This document shows, piece by piece, positions 32,711-40,859 of a DNA stretch of 64,000 bases; within the stretch, counting starts at the first letter, position 1, and each line of letters starts with the position of its first letter. A program made the translations under genes and the position numbers. Origin of the DNA: Rhodospirillales bacterium (GTDB taxonomy: Bacteria > Pseudomonadota > Alphaproteobacteria > Micavibrionales > Micavibrionaceae); NCBI GenBank assembly GCA_020638155.1, contig JACKJB010000001.1, forward strand, positions 806,001 to 870,000, given 5' to 3'. The notes under the pieces were generated by a model. That model made no database searches, was not told where the DNA came from, and saw only the letters and a list, made by a program, of their open reading frames with translations.

Positions 32711-34030
32711 ATGACTGCCATTATCGATATCGTAGGACGACAAATTCTGGACAGCCGGGGTAATCCGACCGTTGAGGTGGATGTGATACTGGAAAGCGGC
32801 GCTATGGGGCGGGCTGCCGTGCCATCCGGGGCGTCTACCGGGGCGCACGAAGCTGTGGAGCTGCGCGATGGCAAGAAAACCTACTTCGGCGGTAAAGGCG
32901 TAGGCAAGGCTGTTGAAAATGTGAATACGATTATCTTTGATGCGCTGTCCGGTCTGGACGCCGAAGAGCAGATGCATATCGATCATACGATGATTGCGCT
33001 CGACGGGACGCCGAACAAAAGCCGTCTTGGAGCGAACGCTATCCTTGGGGTGTCGCTTGCTGTAGCCAAGGCGATGGCGAATGAGCTTGATGTGCCGCTC
33101 TATCGTTATCTCGGCGGGACATATGCGCACCTGCTGCCGGCGCCGATGATGAATATTATCAATGGCGGGGCGCATGCCGATAACCCGGTCGATATCCAGG
33201 AATTTATGATTATGCCGATCGGCGCGCCGAACATGGCGGAAGCGATCCGGTGCGGTGCGGAGATTTTCCATTGCCTGAAAAAAGAGCTGTCCGATGCCGG
33301 GTTGAATACGAATGTAGGGGATGAAGGCGGGTTTGCCCCGGCGGTGAAGTCTACACGCGAAGCGTTGGATTTTGTCCTGAAAGCGATTGAGCGGGCGAAT
33401 TATATTCCTGGCGAGCATGTGGTGCTGACGCTGGATGCGGCTTCGACCGAGTTTTACAAGAACGGGAAATACCATCTGGAAGGTGAAGGGAAGACCCTGG
33501 ATTCCGATGGGATGATCCAGTATTACGAGCATCTGTGTGATGATTACCCGATTATTTCCATTGAAGACGGGCTTGCCGAAGATGACTGGGAAGGGTGGCA
33601 TAACCTGACTTACAGGCTTGGCGACCGGGTGCAGCTTGTGGGTGATGACTTGTTTGTGACTAACGCAAAACGCCTGGAGCGCGGCATTGAAGAGAAAAGC
33701 GGGAATGCGATCCTGGTGAAAGTGAACCAGATTGGGACATTGACCGAAACTCTTGAAACCGTCCAGCTGGCGCAGAAAAACGGTTTTGATGCCGTGATGT
33801 CCCACCGTTCCGGCGAAACCGAAGACTCCACCATTGCCGATCTTGCTGTGGCCACGAATTGCGGGCAGATCAAAACCGGGTCGCTGTCCCGTTCCGACCG
33901 GACGGCGAAATATAACCAGCTACTGCGGATCGAGGAAATGTTGGGACCGCAGGCAAAATACGCCGGTTGCGGTTTCGAGCGGACCACGCCGAAGAGCAAG
34001 AAAAAGGACGGCGATAAGGAAGCGGCTTAG
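32711..34030 (+). CDS. eno: Enolase
   Basis: Glycolysis, 2-phosphoglycerate to phosphoenolpyruvate, and part of degradosome-type complexes in many bacteria. It is 439 aa. GRQILDSRGNPTVEVDV is near the N-terminus, with SGASTGAHEAVELRD, NVGDEGGFAP, the metal-binding SIEDGLAEDDWEGW, GDDLFVTN, the catalytic Lys in AILVKVNQIGT and MSHRSGETEDSTIADLAV. The last residues are a Lys-rich tail (SKKKDGDKEAA). AGAGGG lies 7 nt before the ATG. It is followed by a family A repeat. Confidence 0.98.
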   Translation: MTAIIDIVGRQILDSRGNPTVEVDVILESGAMGRAAVPSGASTGAHEAVELRDGKKTYFGGKGVGKAVENVNTIIFDALSGLDAEEQMHIDHTMIALDGTPNKSRLGANAILGVSLAVAKAMANELDVPLYRYLGGTYAHLLPAPMMNIINGGAHADNPVDIQEFMIMPIGAPNMAEAIRCGAEIFHCLKKELSDAGLNTNVGDEGGFAPAVKSTREALDFVLKAIERANYIPGEHVVLTLDAASTEFYKNGKYHLEGEGKTLDSDGMIQYYEHLCDDYPIISIEDGLAEDDWEGWHNLTYRLGDRVQLVGDDLFVTNAKRLERGIEEKSGNAILVKVNQIGTLTETLETVQLAQKNGFDAVMSHRSGETEDSTIADLAVATNCGQIKTGSLSRSDRTAKYNQLLRIEEMLGPQAKYAGCGFERTTPKSKKKDGDKEAA

Positions 34031-34046
34031 GTTAATTAGGCCATAT

Positions 34047-34148
34047 GTCATTTCGAGGCAACCTGTCCTCCGAAGCCCAAAGGGCGAAGGAGGAAGCCGA
34101 GAAATCTCCAGACTAGCGGGGGATCCCTCACATGCGTTCGGGATGACG
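34047..34148. repeat. Palindromic repeat, family A copy 2, with nested hairpin
   Basis: Same outer arms as copy 1 (GTCATTTCGAGGC ... GGGATGACG) but about 33 bp longer: the left arm is interrupted at roughly 34060-34090 by a second imperfect palindrome (TCCTCCGAAGCCC and GGGCGAAGGAGGA). It lies 17 nt after the eno stop and may act as the 3' stabiliser or terminator of eno. The rest of 34149-34294 is AT-rich and presumably holds the ftsB promoter; no convincing boxes were found. Confidence 0.82.
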
Positions 34149-34294
34149 CTTTTTTGGTGAAAATTTTTTCACTTGAAATTGTTGAGTCTTTTGAATCGTT
34201 TAGGGTGTATGTTCGACTTTTGTTCTCTTTAACTAACTGACTCTACTACGTTTTTTGTCTTGCCCCGGCGAATCACTTGTGATTCTATGGGGGT

Positions 34295-34603
34295 ATGAGA
34301 AAGCTGATCGAACAACGCTATGTGATTAAACAAAACCTGTTGGCCATTGTTGGGTTCCTGCTGTTTTGTTATTTTTCCTATCATGCCATCCTGGGGGAGC
34401 GCAGCTATATCCGCCTGATGAGCCTTGAGCGCGAAATCACGAAAGTTTCTGCCTCGTACGACAATCTGCATGAACGGCGTGTTGCGTTAGAAGACCGCGT
34501 TGTCCGTCTGCGGCCCGGTTCGCTGGATCGCGATCTTCTGGAGGAGCGGGCGCGGTATGTGCTGGGCTTCCAGTATCCCGGCGAAATGACGATTATCCGC
34601 TAA
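34295..34603 (+). CDS. ftsB: FtsB/DivIC-type septum formation initiator
   Basis: 102 aa bitopic membrane protein of the divisome (FtsQLB complex). A short cytoplasmic N-terminus and one membrane helix (NLLAIVGFLLFCYFSYHAI, about residues 14-32) are followed by a coiled coil (LMSLEREITKVSASYDNLHE) and the C-terminal ERARYVLGFQYPGE segment. eno-ftsB-pdhA is a conserved alphaproteobacterial order. GGGGGT precedes the ATG, and a small hairpin (34270-34285) lies directly upstream of it. Confidence 0.9.
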   Translation: MRKLIEQRYVIKQNLLAIVGFLLFCYFSYHAILGERSYIRLMSLEREITKVSASYDNLHERRVALEDRVVRLRPGSLDRDLLEERARYVLGFQYPGEMTIIR

Positions 34604-34629
34604 CCTCTCAATTTTTTAATTTTTATTTT

Positions 34630-34698
34630 GTCATTTCGAGGCGTAGCCGAGAAATCTCCTGAGGTTAGGGAGATCCCTCGCATTTGCTCGGGATGACG
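34630..34698. repeat. Palindromic repeat, family A copy 3
   Basis: 69 bp, the same arms as the copies at 26539 and 34047, with inner GAGAAATCTCC and GGAGATCCCTC. It lies between ftsB and pdhA, 27 nt after the ftsB stop. Two copies only 480 bp apart bracket ftsB. Confidence 0.85.
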
Positions 34699-34797
34699 AG
34701 GGGTGGAGCGTCATCTATTGCGACGTTTTGGGCTGGAATCGGCCTGTAAAATGGTGTAGCACTTTAACCTGTTCGCTTGCGGAAAAGGTTTGAGGAG

Positions 34798-35838
34798 ATG
34801 GCTGTGGCAGCAAAAAAATCTGATGGGAAGAAGGGCAAGGCGCATCTGCGTTCTGTTTCAAACAGCGCGCCGGAGCCGACGGCTCAGGATATGAAGGCAT
34901 TTTACCGCGAAATGCTGCTGATCCGCCGTTTCGAGGAAAAGGCCGGGCAGCTTTACGGTATGGGGCTGATTGGCGGGTTTTGCCACCTGTATATCGGGCA
35001 GGAAGCTGTTGTAACCGGGATTCAGTCGGTGCAGGAAGAGCAGGATTCTATTGTTACCGCTTACCGCGATCACGGGCATATGCTGGCTTGCGGGATGGAC
35101 CCGAAAGGGGTTATGGCGGAGCTGACGGGCCGCAAGGGCGGTTATTCGCTTGGTAAGGGTGGCTCTATGCATATGTTCAGCCGCGAAAAGAATTTCTATG
35201 GCGGGCACGGGATTGTCGGGGCGCAGGTGCCGATCGGAACCGGGCTTGCCTTTGCTCATAAATATAAAGGTGATGACGGGATTGCCGTGGCCTATATGGG
35301 GGACGGAGCGTCTAACCAGGGGCAGGTTGCCGAAAGTTACAATATGGCGGCGCTGTGGAAGTTGCCGGTTCTTTATGTGATTGAGAATAACAAATATGGT
35401 ATGGGGACCAGTACTGCTCGCCATGCCGCGGGGGATCTGTACCGCCGGGGCGAAGGCTACGGTATTCCGGGCGAACAGGTTGACGGGATGGATGTGTTTA
35501 CGGTCCGCAACGCCGCACGTCAGGCGATTGATTATGTGCGTGGTGGTAATGGCCCTTATATCCTGGAAATGATGACTTACCGTTATCGCGGGCATTCGAT
35601 GTCCGACCCGGCCAAGTACCGGACCAAGGAAGAAGTCGCGCAGTTCAAGGACGAGCATGATCCGTTGCTGCTGATTAAATCGATGATGGATAAGGCCGGG
35701 ATCAAGGAAGACGAGATCAAGGCGATTGATAAGGACATCAAGGAAATCGTCAACGAAGCCGCTCAGTTTGCTCAGGAGTCACCCGAGCCGGATGAGAGCG
35801 AGCTTTGGACAGATGTGTTGAAGCCGGTGGAGGAATGA
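34798..35838 (+). CDS. pdhA: Pyruvate dehydrogenase E1 alpha subunit
   Basis: Thiamine-diphosphate-dependent decarboxylation of pyruvate, 346 aa from ATG 34798. A TTG at 34777 lies upstream, but AAAGG and GAGGAG precede the ATG and the extra residues are not conserved. The thiamine motif runs from GDGASNQGQVAESYNM to VIENN. RYRGHSMSDPAKYRTKEEV is the phosphorylation-loop equivalent. In the branched E1 alpha/beta form its partner is pdhB, from which it is separated by an inserted single-ORF unit. Confidence 0.96.
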   Translation: MAVAAKKSDGKKGKAHLRSVSNSAPEPTAQDMKAFYREMLLIRRFEEKAGQLYGMGLIGGFCHLYIGQEAVVTGIQSVQEEQDSIVTAYRDHGHMLACGMDPKGVMAELTGRKGGYSLGKGGSMHMFSREKNFYGGHGIVGAQVPIGTGLAFAHKYKGDDGIAVAYMGDGASNQGQVAESYNMAALWKLPVLYVIENNKYGMGTSTARHAAGDLYRRGEGYGIPGEQVDGMDVFTVRNAARQAIDYVRGGNGPYILEMMTYRYRGHSMSDPAKYRTKEEVAQFKDEHDPLLLIKSMMDKAGIKEDEIKAIDKDIKEIVNEAAQFAQESPEPDESELWTDVLKPVEE

Positions 35839-35842
35839 AGGA

Positions 35843-36295
35843 TTTAACACGAAGAAATGGAAGATAAAGCGAAGATCACGAAGGTTTCTTTTGACCCGCT
35901 TTCACGGGAAGTGGTTGATGCGGCTTTTTATATTCACCAGACCATGGGCGCGGGGCTTTTGGAGTCTGTGTATGAGGAATGTTTTGAGGTTGAGTTAAAG
36001 AAAAGGAACATTCCTTTTCAAAGGCAGGTCGGGTTACCGGTTTATTATGATGGCGTTAAATTAAACACAAGTCTGCGGCTGGATTTGGTCGTCGATAACC
36101 AGATTGTTGTTGAGCTTAAGAGTCTTGAAAGAGTGACAAACGCCCATACTGCGCAGATTCTTACCTATATGAGGACAGGTGGTTTTAAAACAGGGCTTTT
36201 GATAAATTATGGCGAACCCTATTTTAAGCAGGCTGTGAAAAGGTTTGTTTTATAAACTTCGTGAACTTCAAAAACTTAACTAACTTCGTGTTAAA
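35843..36295 (+). mobile_element. Inverted-repeat-bounded single-ORF unit (GxxExxY type 1)
   Basis: A 453 bp segment between pdhA and pdhB. The outer arms TTTAACACGAAG (35843-35854) and the complement at 36284-36295 match exactly over 12 nt. The inner arms TCACGAAG (35876-35883) and 36257-36264 match exactly over 8 nt. Between them each arm consists of roughly 9 nt units ending in AAG. The left arm begins 4 nt after the pdhA stop and includes the ORF start; the right arm ends 12 nt before pdhB. There is no transposase. Mobility is inferred. Confidence 0.7.
35857..36255 (+). CDS. GxxExxY family protein (PD-(D/E)XK nuclease-like)
   Basis: 132 aa. The family name motif is present as GLLESVYEE near residue 31. 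A PD-(D/E)XK-like core follows: LRLDLVVDNQIVVELKS near residue 75, with Asp, Glu and Lys spaced as in that nuclease superfamily. The ending TGLLINYG...FKQAVKRFVL is characteristic. Function is not established. It interrupts pdhA-pdhB, is AT-richer than its neighbours, and is enclosed by inverted repeats whose left arm codes for its first nine residues. It resembles the copy at 42382-42792 over about 115 residues but is clearly diverged. Confidence 0.88.
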   Translation: MEDKAKITKVSFDPLSREVVDAAFYIHQTMGAGLLESVYEECFEVELKKRNIPFQRQVGLPVYYDGVKLNTSLRLDLVVDNQIVVELKSLERVTNAHTAQILTYMRTGGFKTGLLINYGEPYFKQAVKRFVL

Positions 36296-36307
36296 GAGAA
36301 GAAGAAT

Positions 36308-37759
36308 ATGACGATTGAAGTATTAATGCCGGCGCTCTCGCCGACGATGACAGAGGGAAATCTGGCCAAATGGCACAAAGGTGTCGGCGATAAGGTCGAG
36401 CCGGGGGATGTCATTGCCGAGATTGAAACCGACAAGGCGACGATGGAAGTCGAAGCCGTCGATGAGGGGGTCATTGGAAAGATCCTGATCGAAGAGGGAG
36501 CGCAGAGCGTTGCCGTGAATACGCCGATTGCCGTGCTACTCGAAGAGGGCGAGAGTGAAGGGGATATCGGGGCGGTAAGCGCGGAAGCGGATGAACCTGC
36601 GCCAGTTGATATTCCTTGTGTCCCGCAAAGCTCCGATAGCAGCGCGCCTGCTGTGGCGGCGTCTACGGCAGCGCAGGTCGAAGGCAAGGCGATTGCCGAT
36701 CGCGATATTCTTTATGCGCAAGGGCAGGTTTTAGAGCCGCCGCCGTTTGATGAGGCTGCGTTCTTCTCCAAAACAACGGAAGAAGTCACTGTGCGTGAGG
36801 CTTTACGCGATGCGATGGCCGAGGAAATGCGCAGTGATGACACCGTCTTTGTGATGGGGGAAGAGGTCGCGGAGTATCAAGGGGCTTACAAAGTCACCCA
36901 GGGGCTACTTGATGAGTTTGGCGATAAGCGCGTTGTTGATACACCAATCACCGAGCATGGCTTTGCCGGCCTTGGGGTTGGGGCTGCTTTTAACGGACTG
37001 AAGCCGATTATCGAGTTTATGACCTGGAACTTCGCGATGCAGGCGATTGACCAGATTATCAATTCTGCCGGGAAGACTTTGTATATGGCTGGCGGCCAGA
37101 TGGGCTGTCCGATTGTGTTCCGCGGTCCGAACGGGGCGGCGTCCCGCGTGGGGGCGCAGCACAGCCAGGATTATGCGAGCTGGTATGCGCATGTGCCGGG
37201 GCTGAAGGTGGTTGCGCCTTGGTCGGGGGCTGATGCGAAAGGCTTGCTGAAGGCGGCGATCCGTGATCCGAACCCTGTAATCTTCCTGGAGAACGAAATC
37301 CTGTACGGGCAGAGCTTCGAAGTGCCGACGGATGAGGATTACATCATCCCGATTGGCCGGGCAAAAATCGAGCGCACCGGGAGTGATGTTACGATTGTGG
37401 CTTACTCGATCATGGTCGGGAAAGCGCTTGAGGCGGCAGAGAAGCTGGCGGCGCAGGGGATTGATGCGGAAGTCATCAATCTGCGCACGATCCGCCCGCT
37501 GGACCGCTATACGATTATAGAGAGCGTGAAGAAAACCAACCGGATCGTCAGCGTCGAAGAAGGCTGGCCTTACGCCGGGATCGGGTCCGAGATTGCGGCG
37601 CTGTGCATGGAGCATGCGTTTGATTATCTGGATGCGCCTGTGAAGCGTGTCTGCGCCGCAGACGTGCCGATGCCGTACGCGGCGAATTTGGAGCGTCTGG
37701 CTCTGCCGCAGTCTGATGAGATTGTCCATGCCGCAAAAGAGGTGTGCTATGCCGACTAA
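36308..37759 (+). CDS. pdhB: Pyruvate dehydrogenase E1 beta subunit with N-terminal lipoyl domain
   Basis: 483 aa. Residues 1-80 are a biotinyl/lipoyl domain whose lipoylated Lys lies in EIETDKATMEVEAVDEG. An acidic Ala/Pro linker to about residue 140 is followed by the transketolase-like E1 beta domain (VREALRDAMAEEMRSDDTVF, GEEVAEYQGAYKV, DTPITEHGFAGLGVGAAF) and the C-terminal domain (INLRTIRPLD). A lipoyl domain on E1 beta as well as on E2 is known in alphaproteobacteria. GAAGAAG precedes ATG 36308. It overlaps pdhC by 11 nt. Confidence 0.96.
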   Translation: MTIEVLMPALSPTMTEGNLAKWHKGVGDKVEPGDVIAEIETDKATMEVEAVDEGVIGKILIEEGAQSVAVNTPIAVLLEEGESEGDIGAVSAEADEPAPVDIPCVPQSSDSSAPAVAASTAAQVEGKAIADRDILYAQGQVLEPPPFDEAAFFSKTTEEVTVREALRDAMAEEMRSDDTVFVMGEEVAEYQGAYKVTQGLLDEFGDKRVVDTPITEHGFAGLGVGAAFNGLKPIIEFMTWNFAMQAIDQIINSAGKTLYMAGGQMGCPIVFRGPNGAASRVGAQHSQDYASWYAHVPGLKVVAPWSGADAKGLLKAAIRDPNPVIFLENEILYGQSFEVPTDEDYIIPIGRAKIERTGSDVTIVAYSIMVGKALEAAEKLAAQGIDAEVINLRTIRPLDRYTIIESVKKTNRIVSVEEGWPYAGIGSEIAALCMEHAFDYLDAPVKRVCAADVPMPYAANLERLALPQSDEIVHAAKEVCYAD

Positions 37760-39065
37760 TATCCTGATGCCCGCGCTTTCGCCGACGATGACAGAAGGAA
37801 CGCTTGCCAAGTGGCATAAGTCTGTGGGCGACACTGTTGCTGCGGGCGACGTCATTGCCGAGATTGAAACAGATAAGGCCACAATGGAAGTTGAGGCAGT
37901 GGATGAAGGCACGCTTGGGAAGATCCTGATCGATGCCGGGACCGAAGGCGTTGCGGTGAACCAGCCGATTGCGATTTTGCTGGAAGAGGGCGAGAGTGAG
38001 TCCGATATCACCGCTGTGCCCTCACCCTCCCACGTCTCCGGCGCGGGCCCCTCCCTCTCCCTGAAGGGAGAGGGCAACGAAGCTTCGCCTTCGTCAGAAG
38101 GTGGTAGCGCAGTGGGTGAGGGAAAAACTGTCCAATCCAAAAGCAACGGGCATGACGACAAAGGCGACCGCATCTTCGCCAGCCCCCTGGCGCGCCGGAT
38201 AGCGGGGCAGAAGGGAATTGATTTATCTGCGGTTAAGGGTAGCGGGCCGCATGGCCGGATTATCAAAGCGGATGTTGAGGTTATGAGTGGCGGCGCTGTT
38301 TCTCATCAAGCGCCCGCTGCTGCGGCTCAACCTGCCGCGCCTGCGATTGATGCCAGGCAGATAGTAAACCAGCTTGGTATGGCCTATACAGAAATCCCAA
38401 ATAACAATATCAAGAAAATTACGGCTAAACGCCTGCTGGAATCCAAGCAGACCGTACCGCATTTCTATCTGACGATTGAAATGCAGATTGATGCACTGCT
38501 GGCGGCACGGAAACAGATTAACGAGCAGGCGAACGGTGCATATAAGCTCTCCGTCAATGATTTCATAATCAAGGCCTGCGCTAATGCGCTACAGGCGTAT
38601 CCGGCGGCGAACGTCTCCTGGACCGATGAAGCGGTCCTCCAATATGCTAATGCCGATATCTCGGTGGCGGTATCGACGCCGAACGGGCTGATGACACCGA
38701 TTGTGAAGGCTGCCGAAGGTAAAGGGCTGCGCCAAATTTCTGAAGAAGTCAAAGACCTTGCCGGGCGTGCGCGCGAAAACAAGCTGAAACCGGAAGAGTT
38801 CCAGGGCGGGACGTTCACGGTATCCAATCTTGGCATGTTCGGGATCAAGGAATTCGGTGCGATCATCAACCCGCCGCAGGCCTGTATCCTTGCTGTGGGT
38901 GCCGGGGAAGAAAAACCATATGTGTCGAATGGCGAAATCAAGATCGGGACGTTTATGACCTGCACCCTGTCCGTCGATCACCGTGCCGTCGATGGGGCTG
39001 TGGGGGCCGAGTACCTGCAAATCCTGAAACAGTACATCGAAAACCCGGTGAGCATGCTTGTCTAA
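37749..39065 (+). CDS. pdhC: Dihydrolipoamide acetyltransferase E2 of pyruvate dehydrogenase
   Basis: 438 aa from ATG 37749, inside the end of pdhB; the frame stays open upstream but without family similarity. A lipoyl domain (residues 1-80, IETDKATMEVEAV), a linker and a peripheral-subunit-binding domain (about 137-170, SPLARRIAGQKGIDL) are followed by the catalytic acyltransferase domain ending in SVDHRAVDGAVG, the DHRxxDG motif. Residues about 91-125 of the linker are encoded by a palindromic repeat that recurs outside genes elsewhere in the window. The reading frame stays intact through it. Confidence 0.96.
   Translation: MPTNILMPALSPTMTEGTLAKWHKSVGDTVAAGDVIAEIETDKATMEVEAVDEGTLGKILIDAGTEGVAVNQPIAILLEEGESESDITAVPSPSHVSGAGPSLSLKGEGNEASPSSEGGSAVGEGKTVQSKSNGHDDKGDRIFASPLARRIAGQKGIDLSAVKGSGPHGRIIKADVEVMSGGAVSHQAPAAAAQPAAPAIDARQIVNQLGMAYTEIPNNNIKKITAKRLLESKQTVPHFYLTIEMQIDALLAARKQINEQANGAYKLSVNDFIIKACANALQAYPAANVSWTDEAVLQYANADISVAVSTPNGLMTPIVKAAEGKGLRQISEEVKDLAGRARENKLKPEEFQGGTFTVSNLGMFGIKEFGAIINPPQACILAVGAGEEKPYVSNGEIKIGTFMTCTLSVDHRAVDGAVGAEYLQILKQYIENPVSMLV
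38019..38122. repeat. Palindromic repeat, family C copy inside pdhC
   Basis: 104 bp bounded by CCCTCACCC and GGGTGAGGG. It contains a perfect 10 bp hairpin (CCCTCTCCCT, 2 nt, complement) at 38053-38074, followed by AACGAAGCTT and GTAGCGCAGTG. The same element is intergenic at 44672-44742 and, inverted, at 44773-44857. Here it codes for about 35 linker residues (including PSLSLKGEGNEASPSSEGG) without breaking the frame, comparable in principle to Rickettsia palindromic elements. Confidence 0.85.
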
Positions 39066-39073
39066 TAAAAGAA

Positions 39074-39441
39074 CGTCATCCCGGCGAAAGCCGGGATCTT
39101 CTGGCTTGTCGCTATGAAAAAAAGTTTTTACGTTTACATCCTCTCAAGTACACACAATCGGGTGCTGTATATTGGTGTAACGTCCGATCTGCCTAAACGC
39201 GTATGGGAACATAAAAACAGGGTAATCAAAGGATTTACCGAAAAATATAATGTTGACCGGCTAGTCTATTATGAAGTTTATAACGATTCTGAATCCGCTA
39301 TAAAGCGCGAGAGAAACATGAAGGAATGGAAGCGTGACTGGAAAGTGCAGTTAATTGAAAAAGAAAATCCGGAGTGGCAGGACTTGTATAAGACAATCTG
39401 TGCATAAAGCTAAAAGATCCCGGCTTTTGCCGGGATGACGG
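39074..39441 (+). mobile_element. Inverted-repeat-bounded single-ORF unit (GIY-YIG type)
   Basis: A 368 bp segment between pdhC and lpdA. The 27 nt arms (39074-39100 and 39415-39441) are inverted repeats matching at 26 of 27 positions. Each arm is itself a small hairpin (CCCGGC, AAAG-type loop, GCCGGG) flanked by CGTCAT and ATCTT. The only content is the ORF at 39114-39407. The right arm overlaps a false upstream ATG of lpdA. No transposase is present; mobility is inferred. Confidence 0.72.
39114..39407 (+). CDS. Small GIY-YIG endonuclease-like protein
   Basis: 97 aa, the length of the stand-alone GIY-YIG (UPF0213/YhbQ-like) family. FYVYILSSTHNRVLYIGVTSDLPKR carries the two GIY/YIG-type strands with the following Arg. 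HKNRVIKGFTEKYNVDRLVYYE contains the conserved second half, and AIKRERNMKEWKR the C-terminal basic helix with a candidate metal-binding Glu. The biological target is unknown. It interrupts pdhC-lpdA, lies between inverted repeats, and has no clear Shine-Dalgarno. Confidence 0.88.
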   Translation: MKKSFYVYILSSTHNRVLYIGVTSDLPKRVWEHKNRVIKGFTEKYNVDRLVYYEVYNDSESAIKRERNMKEWKRDWKVQLIEKENPEWQDLYKTICA

Positions 39442-39455
39442 AAGAGGATGGAAGT

Positions 39456-40856
39456 ATGACTGAACAAAAATTCGATATCATTATAGTGGGCGGCGGGCCT
39501 GGCGGATATGTCGCGGCAATTCGGGCGGCGCAGCTCGGGATGAAGACGGCGCTGGTGGAAGCCAATCATCTGGGTGGCATTTGCCTGAACTGGGGATGCA
39601 TCCCGACCAAGGCGCTTTTACGGAGCAGTGAGGTGCATCACCTTTTCAAGCATGCCGATCAATTTGGATTTAAAGTCAGTGGGTTGGAGTTTGATTTTAA
39701 GAAAATAATTGAACGCTCGCGCGGGGTGGCAAAACAGCTTTCCGGCGGGGTTCAGCATCTCCTGAAGAAAAACAAAGTCACGGTGATCGACGGTTATGGC
39801 AAGCTGGCCGGGAAGGGCAAGCTTGCGGTGGAGAAAGACGGTAAGGCTGTGGCATCGCTGTCTGCGCCGCATATCATCCTGGCAACCGGGGCGCGGGCGC
39901 GGACCCTGCCGGGGCTGGAGCCGGACGGCAAGCTGATCTGGACTTACAAAGAAGCGATGACTCCTGAGGCGATGCCTAAATCATTGCTGGTTGTCGGCTC
40001 CGGGGCGATCGGGATTGAATTTGCGAGCTTTTATCACAATATGGGCGCGGATGTGACCGTGGTTGAAGTGATGGACCGGGTGATGCCGGTGGAAGATGAA
40101 GAAATCTCCGCCTTCGCCCGTAAAGCGTTTGAAAAGCAGGGGCTTAAAATTAAGACCGGGGCCAAAGTAACCAGGCTGGAAAAAGGCAAGGATAACGTCA
40201 CCGCGCATATCGAGATGGGCGGCAAGGTCGAAAAAGTCACCGTGGACCGCGTGATCCTCGCGGTCGGGATTGTCGGGAACAGCGAGAATATCGGGCTTGA
40301 ACAAAGCAAAGTCAAAGTCGATCGCGGCCATATCGTGACCAATGAATGGCTGCAGACCGATGAGCCGGGCGTTTATGCGATCGGCGATGTCACCGGCCCG
40401 CCGTGGCTGGCGCACAAGGCGAGCCATGAGGGCGTGATCTGCGTTGAGAAAATCAAAGGGCTGAACGACGTGCATCCGCTCGATAAAAGCAATATTCCGG
40501 GCTGTACCTACTGCATGCCGCAGGTCGCCTCGGTCGGTCTGACCGAAAAAGCCGCGAAGGAAAAGGGCTATGAGGTCAAGGTTGGCCGCTTCCCGTTCCT
40601 TGGTAATGGTAAGGCGATTGCACTCGGCGAGCCGGAAGGGCTGGTCAAAACCGTATTCGATGCCAAAACCGGGGAACTGCTCGGCGCCCATATGATCGGC
40701 GCGGAAGTTACCGAAATGATCCAGGGCTTCGGGATCGCCAAGACGCTGGAAACCACCGAGGCCGAATTGATGCACACCGTGTTCCCGCACCCGACGCTAT
40801 CGGAAATGATGCATGAAAGTGTGCTTGATGCCTATGGACGGGCGATCCATTTTTAA
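39456..40856 (+). CDS. lpdA: Dihydrolipoamide dehydrogenase E3
   Basis: FAD flavoprotein that reoxidises lipoamide of the pyruvate dehydrogenase complex, 466 aa. FDIIIVGGGPGGYVAAIRAA is the FAD site, GICLNWGCIPTKALL the redox disulfide, VVGSGAIGIEFASFY the NAD site, and HTVFPHPTLSEMMHE the C-terminal His-Glu pair. ATG 39456 is chosen because it begins the conserved N-terminus and follows GGAAG; ATG 39435 lies in the repeat arm and adds seven unconserved residues. Confidence 0.97.
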   Translation: MTEQKFDIIIVGGGPGGYVAAIRAAQLGMKTALVEANHLGGICLNWGCIPTKALLRSSEVHHLFKHADQFGFKVSGLEFDFKKIIERSRGVAKQLSGGVQHLLKKNKVTVIDGYGKLAGKGKLAVEKDGKAVASLSAPHIILATGARARTLPGLEPDGKLIWTYKEAMTPEAMPKSLLVVGSGAIGIEFASFYHNMGADVTVVEVMDRVMPVEDEEISAFARKAFEKQGLKIKTGAKVTRLEKGKDNVTAHIEMGGKVEKVTVDRVILAVGIVGNSENIGLEQSKVKVDRGHIVTNEWLQTDEPGVYAIGDVTGPPWLAHKASHEGVICVEKIKGLNDVHPLDKSNIPGCTYCMPQVASVGLTEKAAKEKGYEVKVGRFPFLGNGKAIALGEPEGLVKTVFDAKTGELLGAHMIGAEVTEMIQGFGIAKTLETTEAELMHTVFPHPTLSEMMHESVLDAYGRAIHF

Positions 40857-40859
40857 AAC

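Noticed and set aside
36308..37990. Possible assembly duplication, because pdhB and pdhC both begin with near-identical lipoyl-domain sequence
   Set aside because: Lipoyl domains on both E1 beta and E2 are a known alphaproteobacterial arrangement, and the two copies differ at many silent sites.
36905..38266. 453-codon minus-strand frame opposite pdhB and pdhC
   Set aside because: Antisense to two well-identified genes and spanning their overlap; composition is not protein-like.
39435..39455. ATG 39435 as the start of lpdA
   Set aside because: It lies in the right repeat arm of the GIY-YIG unit; ATG 39456 has the ribosome site and the conserved N-terminus.
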